From: JADCCX01 sp031378805
GTDB lineage: Bacteria; Pseudomonadota; Alphaproteobacteria; Rhizobiales; Beijerinckiaceae
Direction: 5' to 3'
DNA: 26,707 bases
Assembly: GCA_031378805.1 (NCBI GenBank)
Contig: JANNEO010000094.1
Span: forward strand, 1-26,707
Part shown: piece by piece, positions 25,295 through 26,707 of the stretch
How positions within the stretch are numbered: position 1 is the first letter of the stretch
Layout: each line of letters starts with the position of its first letter
Notes under the pieces: generated by a model
What the model saw: only the letters and a program-made list of their open reading frames with translations
Told to the model about the DNA's origin: nothing
Databases searched by the model: none
Position numbers and translations under genes: made by a program

Positions 25295-25845
25295 GCAGCA
25301 CCAAGAGAAACACAGCGCCGCCGGTCAAGATCGAGCGTGGCAAGGATCATGTCGTCATCCGTCCCCGCAACGTCCTCAAGGCCAAGGCCGCCATTGCGCT
25401 GGATGGCAAGCCGCCGATGGATGAAACGGCAATCCGGCGCGCCGAGCAGGCGCTGAAGGCGCTGTCCGTCAATTTCAACGGCTGGATGGAAGAGGCTGCC
25501 CGTGGCCTTGGTGATGCGCGTGATATCGTACGCGACAAGGGTTTGGGCGATGGTCGCGCTGCGGCGCTGCACCGTGCGGCCCACGACATTCGGGGCCAGG
25601 CAACAACCTTCGGCTTTCCACTGGCGGCGCGCGTGGGAGCCAGCCTGTGCCGCATCCTGGAAGAATGCCCGCCCGCCGCACTCCATGGGGGTCCGCTGAC
25701 ACCGTTGATTGATCAGCACGTCGACACGATCCGCGCCATTGTCCGCGAAGGCGTAATGCAATCCCGGCATCGCACAGGAGAAGCCCTGACGGCAGAGCTT
25801 GAAGCGATCACAGAACGGTTGCTGACGAAGGCGTCCCTGCACTGA
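25291..25845 (+). CDS. Hpt (histidine phosphotransfer)-like protein
   Basis: 184 residues. The Hpt signature HRAAHDIRGQATTFGFP lies at 94-110, with H98 the likely phosphorylated histidine; flanking helices predict a four-helix bundle at about 45-180. The first 40 residues are basic and probably flexible. Coupled to the response regulator by a 4-nt overlap, it probably passes phosphate to or from that receiver within a multi-step phosphorelay whose sensor kinase is not in the window. Confidence 0.87.
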   Translation: MSSTKRNTAPPVKIERGKDHVVIRPRNVLKAKAAIALDGKPPMDETAIRRAEQALKALSVNFNGWMEEAARGLGDARDIVRDKGLGDGRAAALHRAAHDIRGQATTFGFPLAARVGASLCRILEECPPAALHGGPLTPLIDQHVDTIRAIVREGVMQSRHRTGEALTAELEAITERLLTKASLH

Positions 25846-25893
25846 AGCAGTCCGACCGCCTCTTGGCACTTAAGGTTAAATCCTAATGAAGAA

Positions 25894-25918
25894 ATCGGAT
25901 CGCATTTGTCGATCCGAT
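25894..25918. repeat. Perfect inverted repeat before the glycosyltransferase gene
   Basis: ATCGGATCG and CGATCCGAT form a 9-bp perfect dyad around a 7-nt loop, 48 nt after the Hpt-like stop and 52 nt before the next start. With no T run it could be an operator or a weak terminator. Confidence 0.6.
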
Positions 25919-25970
25919 CATGAAAGCGCATCGTCCTGCCGCAGTCAGTATGCGTCAGGAGTTGCTTTTC

Positions 25971-26707
25971 ATGTCTCAAGGATCTTCGCTTGCCATCAAT
26001 GCCCGCGTCACCGCGTTCGCCATGGGTGGCCAGCAGCGTGTCGCGCATGAGATCATGAAGCGCTTGCATGGTGGCGAAGCGATCCAGCCCGCCAGGCCAC
26101 TGGGCGGGCTCAAGGGCCATGCCTGGGAACAGGCCGTCCTGCCACTGCGTGCCGCTGGCCGCGTGTTGTGGAGCCCATCCGCCACTGGCCCCCTTCTGTA
26201 TCACAAGCAGGTCGTGACCGTGCATGACACTGCCTTCTTCGATGTGCCTGAGTATTTCGCGCCCTCCTTCGTCAAACTCTATCAGGCGTTGGTTCCACGC
26301 CTCGTCCGGCGTGTGGCGAAGGTGGTGACAGTCTCGGAATTCTCCCGTCGGCAGATCGCGGCGCGCACCGGCCTGGCCGCCGAAACTATCGACGTCATAC
26401 CCAACGGCGTAGCGTCACATTTTTGCCCTTACGATGCCCCGACGATCCTCAGCACGCGTGCGGCACTCGACCTTCCGGAACGTTATGTCCTGGTTCAGGC
26501 GACCTCCGACAAGCGCAAGAATCTTGCCCGCTCGCTTGATGCCTGGCGCCAGATCGCCTCCTCGCTGCCAGACGATCTGCATCTCGTGGTGTCGGGCAAT
26601 CTCAGTCGCGCCCACGTCTTCGGTGATGCATCCGATATCAATCTGGAAGGGCCGCGCATCAAAGTCATTGGCTACGTGCCGGAAGAACACATGGGCCCGC
26701 TGATGGC
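25971..26707 (+). CDS. Glycosyltransferase, GT4-like (C-terminus outside window)
   Basis: 245 codons are visible before the edge. GGQQRVAHEIMKRL near 19-32, VTVHDTAFFDVPEYF around 83, VVTVSEFSRRQIA around 119 and DVIPNGV near 143 follow the order of GT4 family (GT-B fold) glycosyltransferases, with the nucleotide-sugar domain cut off. Such enzymes build surface polysaccharides using a nucleotide sugar. AGGAG lies 10 nt before ATG 25971; in-frame ATGs at 25950 and 25920 are also possible. It is separated from the signalling pair by an inverted repeat. Confidence 0.9.
   Translation, partial: MSQGSSLAINARVTAFAMGGQQRVAHEIMKRLHGGEAIQPARPLGGLKGHAWEQAVLPLRAAGRVLWSPSATGPLLYHKQVVTVHDTAFFDVPEYFAPSFVKLYQALVPRLVRRVAKVVTVSEFSRRQIAARTGLAAETIDVIPNGVASHFCPYDAPTILSTRAALDLPERYVLVQATSDKRKNLARSLDAWRQIASSLPDDLHLVVSGNLSRAHVFGDASDINLEGPRIKVIGYVPEEHMGPLM

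Overview
The window looks like a piece of chromosome from a GC-rich alphaproteobacterium of the Rhizobiales (Hyphomicrobiales). The grounds are a DUF2865 protein, a near-perfect Irr (iron control element) box in front of a ferric-iron transporter, a CtrA-type TTAA-N7-TTAA site, Bug/TTT-type and Pot-type transport genes, and a response regulator plus Hpt pair. The genus cannot be fixed from the sequence alone.

Layout. 1-3928: an MmgE/PrpD family protein (cut by the left edge), a divergent Bug/TTT substrate-binding protein and a convergent class I fumarase-type hydro-lyase, probably handling small di- or tricarboxylates. 4021-4094: tRNA-Gln. 4403-5512: an envelope-associated DUF2865 protein with a good terminator. 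5647-8484: Irr box, ferric-iron binding protein and fused double permease, with no ATPase alongside. 8520-9940: two-subunit 3-oxoacid CoA-transferase. 10097-11878: AsmA-like protein. 11888-17388: six minus-strand genes packed head to tail, namely a MoxR-type AAA+ ATPase, a metallopeptidase-like/VWA protein, an LCCL-domain protein and then a polyamine-type ABC ATPase and two permeases with no binding protein.

17613-19598 is a tRNA-rich stretch (Phe, Gly, Pro, Thr) with aroE, a 26-bp tandem repeat and, on the minus strand at 17828-18043, a 71-codon gene that ordinary ORF callers miss because it has an in-frame TGA. Read through as selenocysteine, it gives a textbook SelW-like (Rdx family) protein with a C-G-S-U redox motif. 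This is the most interesting item in the window. A candidate bacterial SECIS hairpin lies just after the TGA.

19605-26707: methyl-accepting chemotaxis protein, Tat-exported metallo-beta-lactamase-fold hydrolase, NAD kinase, exported alpha/beta hydrolase, CheY-like response regulator overlapping an Hpt-like protein, and the start of a GT4-type glycosyltransferase cut by the right edge. Much of the window is housekeeping or transport; the selenoprotein, the MoxR/VWA/LCCL operon and the Irr-linked iron operon are what merit attention.
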